Assembly (NCBI GenBank): GCA_002418765.1
Contig: DIET01000020.1
Coordinates: 1 to 47,571 of the forward strand
Reading direction: 5' to 3'
Source of the DNA: Peptococcaceae bacterium UBA5767
Lineage (GTDB): Bacteria > Bacillota > TC1 > UBA5767
DNA: 47,571 nt
A program made the translations under genes and the position numbers. This document shows positions 8,496-16,900 of the stretch, in pieces. The notes beneath the pieces were generated by a model that searched no databases, was not told the origin of the DNA, and was given only the letters and a program-made list of their open reading frames with translations. How positions within the stretch are numbered: the stretch's first letter is position 1; every line of letters starts with the position of its first letter.

Positions 8496-8999
8496 GTGCA
8501 GAAAAGAGATAAGCGCGAACCGAGTGAATTTGAAGAACGGGTGGTTTCCATCAACCGCGTATCCAAAGTTGTTAAAGGTGGACGTCGTATGAGTTTCACC
8601 GCTTTGGTGGTGGTTGGCAATGGAAAAGGCCAGGTAGGGGTAGGATATGGCAAAGCCAATGAAGTTCCTGCTGCTATCAAGAAGGCAATCGAGAAAGCCA
8701 AGAAGGAACTGATTACGGTACCCTTGAAAGGGACCTCAATTCCTCATCAGATTATTGGAAAATTTGGTGCCGGCGCAGTGCTTTTGAAGCCAGCCGCTGA
8801 TGGTACTGGCGTCATCGCTGGTGGTCCTGCCAGGGCGGTATTAGAGCTGGCTGGTGTAAAAAACATATTGTCGAAGTCTCTTGGGTCTTCCAATGTCAAC
8901 AACATGGTGTATGCCACGATGGAAGGTCTGAAGAATCTGAAGACAGCTGAAAATGTAGCCAAACTTCGCGGTAAAACTGTAGAAGAATTGTTGGGTTAG
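8496..8999 (+). CDS. rpsE: 30S ribosomal protein S5
   Basis: 167 residues; GTG start after AAAGGAGGG. It has the double-stranded-RNA-binding-like N domain (ERVVSINRVSKVVKGGRRM) and the C domain with GPARAVLELAGVKNILSKSLGS. S5 helps decoding accuracy and mRNA entry. Confidence 0.97.
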   Translation: MQKRDKREPSEFEERVVSINRVSKVVKGGRRMSFTALVVVGNGKGQVGVGYGKANEVPAAIKKAIEKAKKELITVPLKGTSIPHQIIGKFGAGAVLLKPAADGTGVIAGGPARAVLELAGVKNILSKSLGSSNVNNMVYATMEGLKNLKTAENVAKLRGKTVEELLG

Positions 9000-9009
9000 G
9001 GGGGTATAG

Positions 9010-9198
9010 ATGATGAAAAAAGTAAAAATTACCCTCGTGAACAGTACCATTGGACGTACCAAAAGACAAGGGGAGACTGTGAAGAGTCTGGGGCTTAAGA
9101 AGTTGGGAAGCTCGGTTGTACAAACAACGACCCCTGATATTTTGGGCAAGATTGATAAAGTAGCCCACTTGATCAAAGTGGAAGAAATAAGCGAATAG
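9010..9198 (+). CDS. rpmD: 50S ribosomal protein L30
   Basis: 62 residues. KKVKITLVNSTIGRTKRQ and GSSVVQTTTPDILGKI are the short bacterial L30 pattern. ATG 9010 and ATG 9013 are both possible after the GGGGG at 8999-9004; the difference is one Met. rplO follows. Confidence 0.95.
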   Translation: MMKKVKITLVNSTIGRTKRQGETVKSLGLKKLGSSVVQTTTPDILGKIDKVAHLIKVEEISE

Positions 9199-9210
9199 GA
9201 GGTGGATGCT

Positions 9211-9651
9211 TTGAAACTTCATGAAATGAAACCTGCCAAAGGTTCCAGAAAAGAAGCTACTCGAAAGGGTAGAGGTGCCGGATCCGGTCTTGGGAAAACA
9301 GCCGGCCGCGGACAAGATGGTCAAAAATCTCGTTCAGGCGGTGGTGTAAGACTTGGATTTGAAGGTGGTCAAATGCCGTTAATCCGCCGTATTCCTAAGC
9401 GTGGATTTACCAATGTATTTGCCAAAAAAATTGTAAGTATCAATGTTGAGCAACTCAACAGATTTGAAGACAACACAGAGATTACGCCAGAGTTTCTTAA
9501 GGCTTCCGGCGCCATCAAAAAATTGGGTGATGGTGTTAAGGTTTTGGGAAGCGGAGATTTGGAAAGAAAACTAATCGTGAAAGCGAACGCATTTAGTAAA
9601 TCAGCTGTGGAAAAAATTGAAGCAGCAGGTGGAAAAGCCGAGGTGATCTAA
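9211..9651 (+). CDS. rplO: 50S ribosomal protein L15
   Basis: 146 residues from a TTG start at 9211 (MKLHEMKPAKGSRK), 5-6 bases after AGGAGGTGG; the upstream GTG at 9202 lies inside that site. The glycine-rich arm GRGAGSGLGKTAGRGQDGQK is typical. Its TAA shares its last A with the secY ATG. Confidence 0.96.
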   Translation: MKLHEMKPAKGSRKEATRKGRGAGSGLGKTAGRGQDGQKSRSGGGVRLGFEGGQMPLIRRIPKRGFTNVFAKKIVSINVEQLNRFEDNTEITPEFLKASGAIKKLGDGVKVLGSGDLERKLIVKANAFSKSAVEKIEAAGGKAEVI

Positions 9652-10904
9652 TGTTTGAAACATTACGAAACGCCTTCAAGGTAGGCGACATCAAGGAAAA
9701 AATGATTTTTACCATGTTGATGTTGCTGGTCTATCGCGTTGGGTCAGCCGTTCCTGTACCGGGCATCGACAAAGCGGTTCTCGAAACGATGTTTCAAGGG
9801 GACTTCTTTGGATTCCTAAACATCATGTCTGGCGGATCCTTTATGAACTTTACGGTCTTTGCTTTGGGCATTATGCCTTACATCAATGCCAGCATCATAA
9901 TTCAACTGCTGACAGTGGTGATTCCTTATTTGGAGAGACTGGCCAAGGAGGGTGCTGAAGGCAGAAAGAAAATCGTGCAGTTTACACGTTACGGCACGGT
10001 AATTTTGGGAACGTTACAAGGTATTGGCATGACGGTTTATCTGAAGCCAGCCTTGAAATCACAAAGTCTTTTGAGCTATATCGTGGTGGTGGTTACCTTG
10101 ACTGCCGGGACAGCATTCCTGATGTGGCTGGGCGAAATGATTACGGAACGTGGTATCGGCAATGGTATTTCTATCATTATTTTTGCCGGTATTGTCTCTA
10201 GACTTCCCAGTGGTATCGTTTCTACCATTTCTTATTTGAGAGCTGGAGAGTTAAGCTGGTTTGCTCTGGTTGGTTTTATCGTGGTGGCTGCTGTGGTGAT
10301 CGTTGGTGTTATCGCCATTCATGAAGGGGAACGAAGAATTCCTGTGCAGTATGCCAAACGAGTGGTTGGCCGGAAGATCTATGGCGGACAAAGCACGCAT
10401 ATTCCTCTTAAAGTGAATCAGGCAGGCGTTATTCCGATCATCTTTGCTATGAGCATTCTGATGTTTCCGACAACCATTGCCTCTTGGTTCCCCAGTAGTG
10501 GTTTTGCTCAGTGGGTATCCAGGGTTTTTGACTTTACGTCGATTTGGTACATGTTGGTTTATGGTCTGCTCATTTTCTTCTTTACTTATTTCTACACAGC
10601 CATGAGCTTCAATCCGGCAGATGTTGCAGAGAACCTGAAAAAACATGGTGGATTTATTCCCGGGTATCGTCCTGGCAGACCCACCTCTGATTTTATCGAG
10701 AAAGTGGTAAGCAGGGTAACGTTCTCAGGGGCGTTGTTCCTGGCCCTGATTGCCTTGATGCCCAATATGTTGTGGGCTTTTACCGGTGTTAATTTTCAGT
10801 TTGGTGGGACTAGCTTGCTCATTATGGTGGGGGTAGCCCTGGATACCATGAAACAGCTTGAGAGCCAATTGCTCATGAGGCATTACAAAGGATTCATGGG
10901 GTAG
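9651..10904 (+). CDS. secY: Protein translocase subunit SecY
   Basis: 417 residues, ten membrane segments expected. It starts MFETLRNAFKVGDIKEK and has the VGSAVPVPGID segment before the plug, the cytoplasmic loop GERRIPVQYAKRVVGRK and the end QLLMRHYKGFMG. It is the pore of the Sec export system and of SRP-dependent membrane insertion. Overlap with rplO (TAATG) suggests coupling, as in other spc operons. Confidence 0.98.
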   Translation: MFETLRNAFKVGDIKEKMIFTMLMLLVYRVGSAVPVPGIDKAVLETMFQGDFFGFLNIMSGGSFMNFTVFALGIMPYINASIIIQLLTVVIPYLERLAKEGAEGRKKIVQFTRYGTVILGTLQGIGMTVYLKPALKSQSLLSYIVVVVTLTAGTAFLMWLGEMITERGIGNGISIIIFAGIVSRLPSGIVSTISYLRAGELSWFALVGFIVVAAVVIVGVIAIHEGERRIPVQYAKRVVGRKIYGGQSTHIPLKVNQAGVIPIIFAMSILMFPTTIASWFPSSGFAQWVSRVFDFTSIWYMLVYGLLIFFFTYFYTAMSFNPADVAENLKKHGGFIPGYRPGRPTSDFIEKVVSRVTFSGALFLALIALMPNMLWAFTGVNFQFGGTSLLIMVGVALDTMKQLESQLLMRHYKGFMG

Positions 10905-10923
10905 ATGAAAGAAGGTACGAGTT

Positions 10924-11580
10924 ATGAGATTTCTGGTGATGGGCCCTCCCGGATCGGGCAAGGGCACCCAAGCAGCCATACTTTCAGATATGCTGCAGAT
11001 ACCTCATATTTCGACTGGAGAGATGTTTAGAGATGCCATCAAAACGGGCTCCGAACTTGGAGAACTGGCCGCTGGATACATCAACAAAGGTGAGTTGGTT
11101 CCGGATACCATTACGGAAGCTATTGTCAAAGAGAGATTGAGTCAGGAAGATTGCCAAGAAGGCTATCTTCTTGACGGATTTCCACGAACGTTGGAACAAG
11201 GCAAAGCCCTGGACACCATTTTACGTGACGTAGGGAAGAACATCGACTGTGTTATCAATCTGGATGTTCCCATAGGAGACATCGTGGATCGACTGACAGC
11301 TAGAAGAATATGTGGAGTATGTGGCGCTGTTTACCATTTGGAAGAAAAGAAGCCGTTAGTAGAGGGTATTTGTAATTTCTGTGGTGGCAGCATTGTTCAA
11401 CGGGCAGACGATTCCGAAGAAACGGTGCGCAAGCGTTTGGATATTTATTTGGAAGCAACCAAACCCTTGGTGGGTTTCTATCAAGACAAAGGTTTACTTT
11501 GTTCCATTGTGGGCAATCTGTCTATTGAGGAAACGACCCATCGCATCATGGAGGATTGTCTTGAAGGTATGAAACAGTGA
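10924..11580 (+). CDS. adk: Adenylate kinase (zinc-type LID)
   Basis: 218 residues; converts AMP + ATP to 2 ADP. P-loop GPPGSGKGTQA is at residues 7-17, and the DGFPRTLEQ motif follows. The LID holds CGVC and CNFC (about residues 130-153), the Cys4 zinc form common in Gram-positives. Its stop overlaps the GTG of map (CAGTGATTG). Confidence 0.98.
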   Translation: MRFLVMGPPGSGKGTQAAILSDMLQIPHISTGEMFRDAIKTGSELGELAAGYINKGELVPDTITEAIVKERLSQEDCQEGYLLDGFPRTLEQGKALDTILRDVGKNIDCVINLDVPIGDIVDRLTARRICGVCGAVYHLEEKKPLVEGICNFCGGSIVQRADDSEETVRKRLDIYLEATKPLVGFYQDKGLLCSIVGNLSIEETTHRIMEDCLEGMKQ

Positions 11581-12323
11581 TTGAAATCAAAAGTCAAGAA
11601 GACATCAGGAAAATGAGAGAAGCAGGAAGAATCGTGGGTCAGGTTCATGAACTGATGCGTCAGTTGGTGGAGCCTGGTGTGACCACGGCTATGCTCAATG
11701 AGAAAGCGGAAGAGCTTATCTTGTCGCACAAGGCGATTCCTAGTTTTAAAGGCTACGGGGGATTCCCGGCGGCTCTTTGCATATCCATTGATGATGAAGT
11801 GGTGCATGGCATTCCCGGGGCCAGACGATTGGAAGAAGGAAGCATTGTCAGCATTGATGCTGGTGCTTATTTGGATGGTTTTCACGGCGATGCGGCCATT
11901 TCCCTGCCAGTAGGTCGGGTGAGCGAAGAAAAAGCACTGCTGCTTAAAGTTACAGAGGAATCCTTGCACAAAGGAATTGAACAAGCCGTCGCAGGGGCCA
12001 GACTGGGGGATATATCCCATGCTGTCCAACATCACTGTGAACAATATGGGTTTTCTGTGGTCAGGGAATACGTGGGTCACGGCATTGGACGCCATTTACA
12101 TGAAGACCCGCAGGTGCCCAACTATGGACCACCTCACAGGGGTGTCCGCTTGCAAGAGAACATGGCGCTGGCCATTGAGCCGATGGTCAATATTGGCAAA
12201 GCCGATGTTCAGGTGCAGTCAGATGGCTGGACGGTGAAAACTGCTGATGGCAAAGCTTCTGCTCATTTTGAGCATACCATTGTGATTACGGCTCATGGTC
12301 CTGAAATTATGACCATCCCATAA
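11577..12323 (+). CDS. map: Methionine aminopeptidase type I
   Basis: 248 residues; removes the initiator Met. GTG start overlapping the adk stop by 4 bases. Metal-binding motifs are seen in order: SIDAGAYLDGFHGDAA (two Asp), VGHGIGRHLHEDP (His), MALAIEPM (Glu) and FEHTIVIT (Glu). Cytoplasmic, acts on nascent chains. Confidence 0.98.
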   Translation: MIEIKSQEDIRKMREAGRIVGQVHELMRQLVEPGVTTAMLNEKAEELILSHKAIPSFKGYGGFPAALCISIDDEVVHGIPGARRLEEGSIVSIDAGAYLDGFHGDAAISLPVGRVSEEKALLLKVTEESLHKGIEQAVAGARLGDISHAVQHHCEQYGFSVVREYVGHGIGRHLHEDPQVPNYGPPHRGVRLQENMALAIEPMVNIGKADVQVQSDGWTVKTADGKASAHFEHTIVITAHGPEIMTIP

Positions 12324-12333
12324 GGATAGAAAT

Positions 12334-12630
12334 ATGGATGATACAAACAATCGTTTGGGCATGTTGGTTTTTTCTAAGGCCGGTCGCGACTTCGCAAGAC
12401 CATACCTGATTGTTCAGGTTCTCGATGAGTCTACCGTTCTGGTGGCCGATGGTCATGTACGCCGCATAGAGAACCCAAAACGCAAAAACGTGAAACATTT
12501 GAGCCTGACGGGCTTGACAGAAAATGATATACGTGTAAAATTGCAAGGAGGGACTTTTCCCAGTGATACAGAGCTGAGAAAGGTCATCGACGAGTTGGTT
12601 ACCGAAGAAAATTTGGAACAAAGGAGTTGA
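12334..12630 (+). CDS. KOW-domain RNA-binding protein
   Basis: 98 residues, of the small KOW/L14e-like family found in clostridia between map and infA. The N-terminal part (LGMLVFSKAGRDFARPYLIV, DGHVRRIENPKRKNVKHL) looks like an SH3-like KOW fold. The C-terminus is acidic and helical. Its place in the operon suggests a ribosome-associated role, but the function is not established. The start follows AAGGATAGAA, a weak site. Confidence 0.85.
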   Translation: MDDTNNRLGMLVFSKAGRDFARPYLIVQVLDESTVLVADGHVRRIENPKRKNVKHLSLTGLTENDIRVKLQGGTFPSDTELRKVIDELVTEENLEQRS

Positions 12631-12634
12631 ATTC

Positions 12635-12853
12635 ATGTCCAAAGCAGATGTTATTGAGATGGAGGGTACGGTACTTGAGTCCCTTCCCAGTGCGATGTTT
12701 AAAGTGGAATTGACCAATGGACATCAGATATTGGCGCATGTCTCTGGCAAGATCAGAGTCAACTTTATTCGCATTTTACCAGGAGACCGTGTCACTGTTG
12801 AGTTGTCTCCTTATGATTTGACCAAAGGAAGAATTACTTATCGATTCAAATAG
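12635..12853 (+). CDS. infA: Translation initiation factor IF-1
   Basis: 72 residues, the standard length, S1/OB fold. VIEMEGTVLESLPSAMFKVEL and ILPGDRVTVELSPYDLTKGRI are diagnostic. It occupies the 30S A site during initiation. AAGGAG precedes the ATG and it begins 4 bases after the KOW gene. Confidence 0.98.
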   Translation: MSKADVIEMEGTVLESLPSAMFKVELTNGHQILAHVSGKIRVNFIRILPGDRVTVELSPYDLTKGRITYRFK

Positions 12854-12881
12854 ATAAAAATAGAAAAGGAGGGGTTTGGAC

Positions 12882-12995
12882 ATGAAAGTAAGACCATCCG
12901 TAAAACCCATCTGTGAAAAATGCAAGATTATCAAACGCAAAGGAAAAGTCATGATTATTTGCGAAAATCCGAAGCATAAACAAGTGCAAGGATAA
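12882..12995 (+). CDS. rpmJ: 50S ribosomal protein L36
   Basis: 37 codons plus TAA. MKVRPSVKPICEKCKIIKRK is diagnostic. C11, C14, C27 and H32 make the C+ zinc site. AAAGGAGGGG precedes the ATG. It sits in the usual place between infA and rpsM. Confidence 0.97.
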   Translation: MKVRPSVKPICEKCKIIKRKGKVMIICENPKHKQVQG

Positions 12996-13040
12996 TCAGA
13001 TCCGGGGCGGCTGTCACATTTGTGAATCCCGACTGTTGAC

Positions 13041-13084
13041 GATTCTATGAAAACGGCTCATAAGGGCCCTTTTGTCATGGAATC
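13041..13084 (+). promoter_or_regulatory. Hairpin in the rpmJ-rpsM gap (alpha-operon leader candidate)
   Basis: GATTCTATG (13041-13049) pairs with CATGGAATC (13076-13084) over 9 base pairs including one G-U. AAAA and TTTT continue the stem inside, with a small bulge. It has no T-run and stands 34 bases before the rpsM start. It may be a control site for the rpsM-rpsK-rpsD-rpoA group or an RNA processing site. Confidence 0.5.
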
Positions 13085-13118
13085 ATAGATTGATTAGAAA
13101 TAATGGAGGTGTAGCTGA

Positions 13119-13487
13119 ATGGCTCGTATTTCTGGAGTTGACTTACCAAGAGAAAAAAGAGTTGAAATCGGACTTACATATATCTATGGTATCGGTAAGA
13201 CTACGTCTCAGAAGATTCTAGCAGAAACGGGAATTAATCCGGATACTAGAGTCAAGGACCTGACGGAAGATGAAGTCAGCAAACTGAGAGAAAGTATATC
13301 CAAGAACTTTACAGTTGAAGGTGATCTAAGAAGAGAAGTTCAACTGAATATCAAGCGCCTGATTGAAATTGGATCCTATAGAGGAATGCGTCATCGTAGA
13401 GGCTTGCCTGTGCGCGGACAGAATACCAAAAACAATTCGCGGACCAGAAAAGGTCCCAAGCGCGGCGCTGTAGCGAAGAAGAAGTAG
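13119..13487 (+). CDS. rpsM: 30S ribosomal protein S13
   Basis: 122 residues. MARISGVDLPREKRVEIGLTYIYGIG and GSYRGMRHRRGLPVRGQ are diagnostic, followed by the basic tail that reaches P-site tRNA. ATGGAGGTG precedes the ATG. Confidence 0.98.
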   Translation: MARISGVDLPREKRVEIGLTYIYGIGKTTSQKILAETGINPDTRVKDLTEDEVSKLRESISKNFTVEGDLRREVQLNIKRLIEIGSYRGMRHRRGLPVRGQNTKNNSRTRKGPKRGAVAKKK

Positions 13488-13500
13488 GGGGTAGACTGAT

Positions 13501-13890
13501 ATGGCAAAAAGACAAGCCCGTACAAAAAGAAGAGACAAAAAGAATATTGAATACGGTGTTGTGCACATCAAGTCGACTTTCAACAATACCCTGGTGACCA
13601 TCACGGATACCAATGGCAATGCCATTTCTTGGGCAAGTGCAGGTGGTATGGGTTTTAGGGGTTCGAGAAAGAGTACTCCTTTTGCTGCACAAATGGCTGC
13701 TGAGAAAGCGGCTAGAGCTGCAATGGAACATGGCTTGAAGCAAGTAGAGTGTTACGTTAAAGGGCCTGGCTCCGGCAGAGAAGCTGCCATTAGAGCCATG
13801 CAAGTCGCTGGTCTTGAAGTGACATTGATCAAAGATGTCACGCCCATCCCACACAATGGATGCAGACCGCCAAAACGTAGAAGAGTATAG
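13501..13890 (+). CDS. rpsK: 30S ribosomal protein S11
   Basis: 129 residues. VVHIKSTFNNTLVTITDTNGN and the C-terminal DVTPIPHNGCRPPKRRRV are diagnostic. It forms the platform of the 30S subunit. The binding site is a modest GGGGGT before the ATG. Confidence 0.98.
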   Translation: MAKRQARTKRRDKKNIEYGVVHIKSTFNNTLVTITDTNGNAISWASAGGMGFRGSRKSTPFAAQMAAEKAARAAMEHGLKQVECYVKGPGSGREAAIRAMQVAGLEVTLIKDVTPIPHNGCRPPKRRRV

Positions 13891-13904
13891 GAGGTATAGC
13901 GCAA

Positions 13905-14531
13905 ATGGCTAGATATACAGGAGCAGTGTGCCGCCAATGCAGAAGAGAGGGCATGAAGCTTTATCTCAAAGGCGACCGTTGCTATTCAAACAAATGTGCC
14001 ATGGAAAGAAGAGCCTATGCCCCAGGAATGCATGGTCAAGGAAGAAGCAAGGTATCGGAATATGGTACACAGCTTCGTGCCAAGCAGGCGGTAAGACGAA
14101 TCTATGGTATTTTGGAAAAGCAGTTTAGATTGTATTACAAAGAAGCGGAAAGACAGCGTGGTGTAACAGGTTCCAATCTTCTGATTCTTTTGGAACGAAG
14201 ACTGGACAATGTGGTTTTCAAAATGGGATTTGCTTCTTCAAGAGCAGAAGCACGTCAGTTGATTCGCCATGCCCATTTTACACTGAATGGCAAAAAAGTA
14301 GACATTCCTTCTATCTTGTTGAAGGCTGGTGATGAAATCAAGGTTCGCGAAACCAGTGTGAAATCTGATAAGTTCAGCATTCTCTCTGAATTGGCAGCTG
14401 GGAAATCGGCACCCGCATGGCTTGAAGTCAATGCACAAGATTTATACGGCAAGGTTGTGGCAGTGCCAACAAGAGAAGAAATTATGATTCCAGTTGATGA
14501 GCAATTGATCGTTGAGTTGTATTCAAGATAA
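13905..14531 (+). CDS. rpsD: 30S ribosomal protein S4 (zinc form)
   Basis: 208 residues. C9, C12, C26 and C31 form a zinc site in the N-terminus, so this is the C+ type. The S4 RNA-binding domain is at about residues 97-160 (RLDNVVFKMGFASSRAEARQ). S4 starts 30S assembly, and in several bacteria it represses its own mRNA. AGGAGG precedes the ATG. Confidence 0.98.
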   Translation: MARYTGAVCRQCRREGMKLYLKGDRCYSNKCAMERRAYAPGMHGQGRSKVSEYGTQLRAKQAVRRIYGILEKQFRLYYKEAERQRGVTGSNLLILLERRLDNVVFKMGFASSRAEARQLIRHAHFTLNGKKVDIPSILLKAGDEIKVRETSVKSDKFSILSELAAGKSAPAWLEVNAQDLYGKVVAVPTREEIMIPVDEQLIVELYSR

Positions 14532-14579
14532 GTGTACGCATGCTTGTTTTGAGAACACTGGAACAGAAGGAGGGCATGT

Positions 14580-15530
14580 ATGCTGGAAATTGAAAAACCC
14601 GATGTGAGCTATGCTGAATGGAACGATGAGAAGACCTATGGTAAATTCACAGTGGAGCCTCTGGAACGGGGTTTCGGGATTACCTTGGGCAATGCTCTTC
14701 GTAGGATTTTGTTGTCTTCACTTCCAGGGATCGCGGTCAATTCCATCAAAATTGATGGAGTGCTGCATGAGTTTTCCACCATCCCGGGCGTTGTTGAGGA
14801 TACGACAGACCTCATCTTGGCCATGAAAGCTTTGCGGCTTGCCAGTAGCAGTTCCGAGCCCAAAACCTTGAGAATTGAAGCGGAAGGTGAAGGAGAAGTA
14901 AAAGCCAGAGACATCATCGCGGATCCGGATATTGAGATTCTTGATCCTGACATGCATATTGCTTCCTTGGAATCTGATGGCAGACTCTTTATGGAGATCA
15001 ACGTACGCAGAGGCAGAGGTTATGTGGCCGGGACCAAAAACAAACGTGAAGGCGATCCACTGGGGACCATCTATGTGGATTCCATCTATTCTCCGGTGCT
15101 CAAGGTGCACTATGAAGTGAGCGATGTGCGCGTGGGAGAAAAGACGGATTTTGACAAATTGACATTGGAAGTCTGGACCGATGGCAGTATCAGTCCTGAG
15201 GAAGCAGTGAGTGCCAGTTCCAAGATATTGGATGATCACTTGCAGTTGTTCATGGGTCTGTCTCAGGAGAATTCTGCTGAAGTACCCTTGGTAGAGAAAG
15301 AGGAAGAACAGAAAGACAAGGTTCTGGAATTAACCATTGAAGAACTTGATTTCTCTGTTCGTTCTTACAATTGTTTGAAAAGAGCCGGCATCAACACGGT
15401 TGAGGAATTGGTGACCAAGACAGAAGCAGATATGATGAAAGTGCGAAATCTTGGTAAGAAGTCGTTGGATGAAGTGGGTAACAAGCTGGCTGATCTGGGT
15501 CTTATGCTGAAAAGCAGCAATGATGAGTAA
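14580..15530 (+). CDS. rpoA: RNA polymerase subunit alpha
   Basis: 316 residues. The N-terminal assembly domain (about 1-230) carries GNALRRILLSSLPG. The C-terminal domain that contacts UP elements and activators (about 250-316) has ELDFSVRSYNCLKRAGI and VRNLGKKSLDEV. The link is acidic. ATG follows AAGGAGGG; 48 bases separate it from rpsD. Confidence 0.98.
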   Translation: MLEIEKPDVSYAEWNDEKTYGKFTVEPLERGFGITLGNALRRILLSSLPGIAVNSIKIDGVLHEFSTIPGVVEDTTDLILAMKALRLASSSSEPKTLRIEAEGEGEVKARDIIADPDIEILDPDMHIASLESDGRLFMEINVRRGRGYVAGTKNKREGDPLGTIYVDSIYSPVLKVHYEVSDVRVGEKTDFDKLTLEVWTDGSISPEEAVSASSKILDDHLQLFMGLSQENSAEVPLVEKEEEQKDKVLELTIEELDFSVRSYNCLKRAGINTVEELVTKTEADMMKVRNLGKKSLDEVGNKLADLGLMLKSSNDE

Positions 15531-15563
15531 GATCTGGTTTCATTAAATAAGGAGGTAAAGGCC

Positions 15564-15905
15564 ATGGGATATCGTAAACTGGGAATGGATTCCAGTCATC
15601 GTAGGGCTACATTGAGAAATCTTGTGACTTCTTTGATCAAAGAGGAGCGCATTGAAACCACTGAGCCCAAGGCCAAAGAAGCAAAGAGAATCGCTGAAAA
15701 AATGATCACCCTCGGTAAGAGAGGCGATTTGCATGCGAGAAGACAAGCTTTGGCTTATATTACAGAAGAAGCAGTTGTCGTGAAATTGTTCGACACTGTG
15801 GCACCCAAGTTCGCTGAGCGAAACGGTGGTTACACTAGAATTATTAAAAAAGGCCACAGACGTGGAGATGCTACGTTGATGGTGATTCTAGAGTTGGTAG
15901 ACTAG
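15564..15905 (+). CDS. rplQ: 50S ribosomal protein L17
   Basis: 113 residues, family length. MGYRKLGMDSSHRRATLRN and NGGYTRIIKKGHRRGDA are diagnostic. Last gene of the super-operon; AAGGAGGT precedes the ATG and a terminator follows at once. Confidence 0.98.
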   Translation: MGYRKLGMDSSHRRATLRNLVTSLIKEERIETTEPKAKEAKRIAEKMITLGKRGDLHARRQALAYITEEAVVVKLFDTVAPKFAERNGGYTRIIKKGHRRGDATLMVILELVD

Positions 15906-15911
15906 ACAGCG

Positions 15912-15938
15912 AAGGCTCCCTGGAGGGAGCCTTTTTTT
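15912..15938 (+). terminator. Terminator after rplQ
   Basis: AAGGCTCCC (15912-15920) pairs with GGGAGCCTT (15925-15933) around TGGA, and the T-run extends to 15938. It closes the ribosomal super-operon. Confidence 0.93.
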
Positions 15939-16004
15939 GCCATCGTGATTGTATCGGAACAATTTTTGATAAGACAAAGAGCTTGATAGGATCTGTTCCT
16001 TTGG

Positions 16005-16033
16005 TTGCGTGACGTGATGGTAAGGAGTATGAT
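16005..16033 (+). promoter_or_regulatory. Promoter for the ECF-truA genes
   Basis: TTGCGT (16005-16010) and TATGAT (16028-16033) with 17 bases between them, just after the rplQ terminator and 45 bases before ecfA1. Confidence 0.6.
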
Positions 16034-16078
16034 AAACTAGTTGTTATTGACACCAAAGGAATGATATGGGGATAGACC

Positions 16079-16900
16079 ATGATAAAGATAGAAGAGGTTA
16101 CACACATCTATAAGAAACATGCCGGCGAAGAAATAAAAGCACTCGACCACATTGATTTGGAGGTGGCAGAAGGTGAATTTTTGGTGGTGATCGGGCACAA
16201 TGGCTCTGGTAAATCCACCTTGGCCAAACACCTCAATACCTTGTTGGTACCGAGTCAGGGACGGGTGATGATTGATGGACTCGATACCCAGAATGCTGAT
16301 GATGTTTGGGATATCCGCTCCCGGGTAGGGATGGTCTTTCAAAATCCGGACAATCAGCTCATTGCCACCACCGTGGAAGATGATGTGGCGTTTGGTTGCG
16401 AAAATCTGGGGATAGTTTCGGCGCAGATTCGAAAGCGCGTGGATGAAGCATTGCAGACAGTTGGTATGGATGGTTTTGCCAAGAAGGAACCACACTATCT
16501 TTCTGGTGGCCAGAAACAGCGTGTGGCCATTGCCGGGGTCATTGCCATGCGTCCCAAGTACATTGTACTCGATGAACCAACGGCTATGCTCGATCCAAGA
16601 GGCAGGCAAGAAGTGATGGAGACCATTCACCGTTTGAATAAAGAGGAAGGACTCACCATCATACACATTACCCATTATATGGAGGAAGCAATCAATGCGG
16701 ACCGTGTGGTGGTGATGGAAGATGGCAAAATCATCACCCAGGGGACGCCTAAGGAGATCTTCTCCCAGGTTGATCTCTTAAAATCGTTGCGCATGGATGT
16801 ACCACCGATGACGGAATTGGCGGCGGCATTGTGTGATGCGGGTTTATGCATCAGCAAAATGATCATGAGCGTGGAAGAGATGGTGGATGCTTTATGTTGA
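16079..16900 (+). CDS. ecfA1: ECF transporter ATPase EcfA1
   Basis: 273 residues. Walker A GHNGSGKST is at 39-47, the signature LSGGQKQRVAIAG follows, and Walker B is IVLDEPTAMLDP. With EcfA2 and EcfT it forms the shared energizing module for vitamin and metal uptake; the substrate-binding S subunits are encoded elsewhere. Its 3' end overlaps ecfA2 by 7 bases. Formerly annotated cbiO. Confidence 0.95.
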   Translation: MIKIEEVTHIYKKHAGEEIKALDHIDLEVAEGEFLVVIGHNGSGKSTLAKHLNTLLVPSQGRVMIDGLDTQNADDVWDIRSRVGMVFQNPDNQLIATTVEDDVAFGCENLGIVSAQIRKRVDEALQTVGMDGFAKKEPHYLSGGQKQRVAIAGVIAMRPKYIVLDEPTAMLDPRGRQEVMETIHRLNKEEGLTIIHITHYMEEAINADRVVVMEDGKIITQGTPKEIFSQVDLLKSLRMDVPPMTELAAALCDAGLCISKMIMSVEEMVDALC

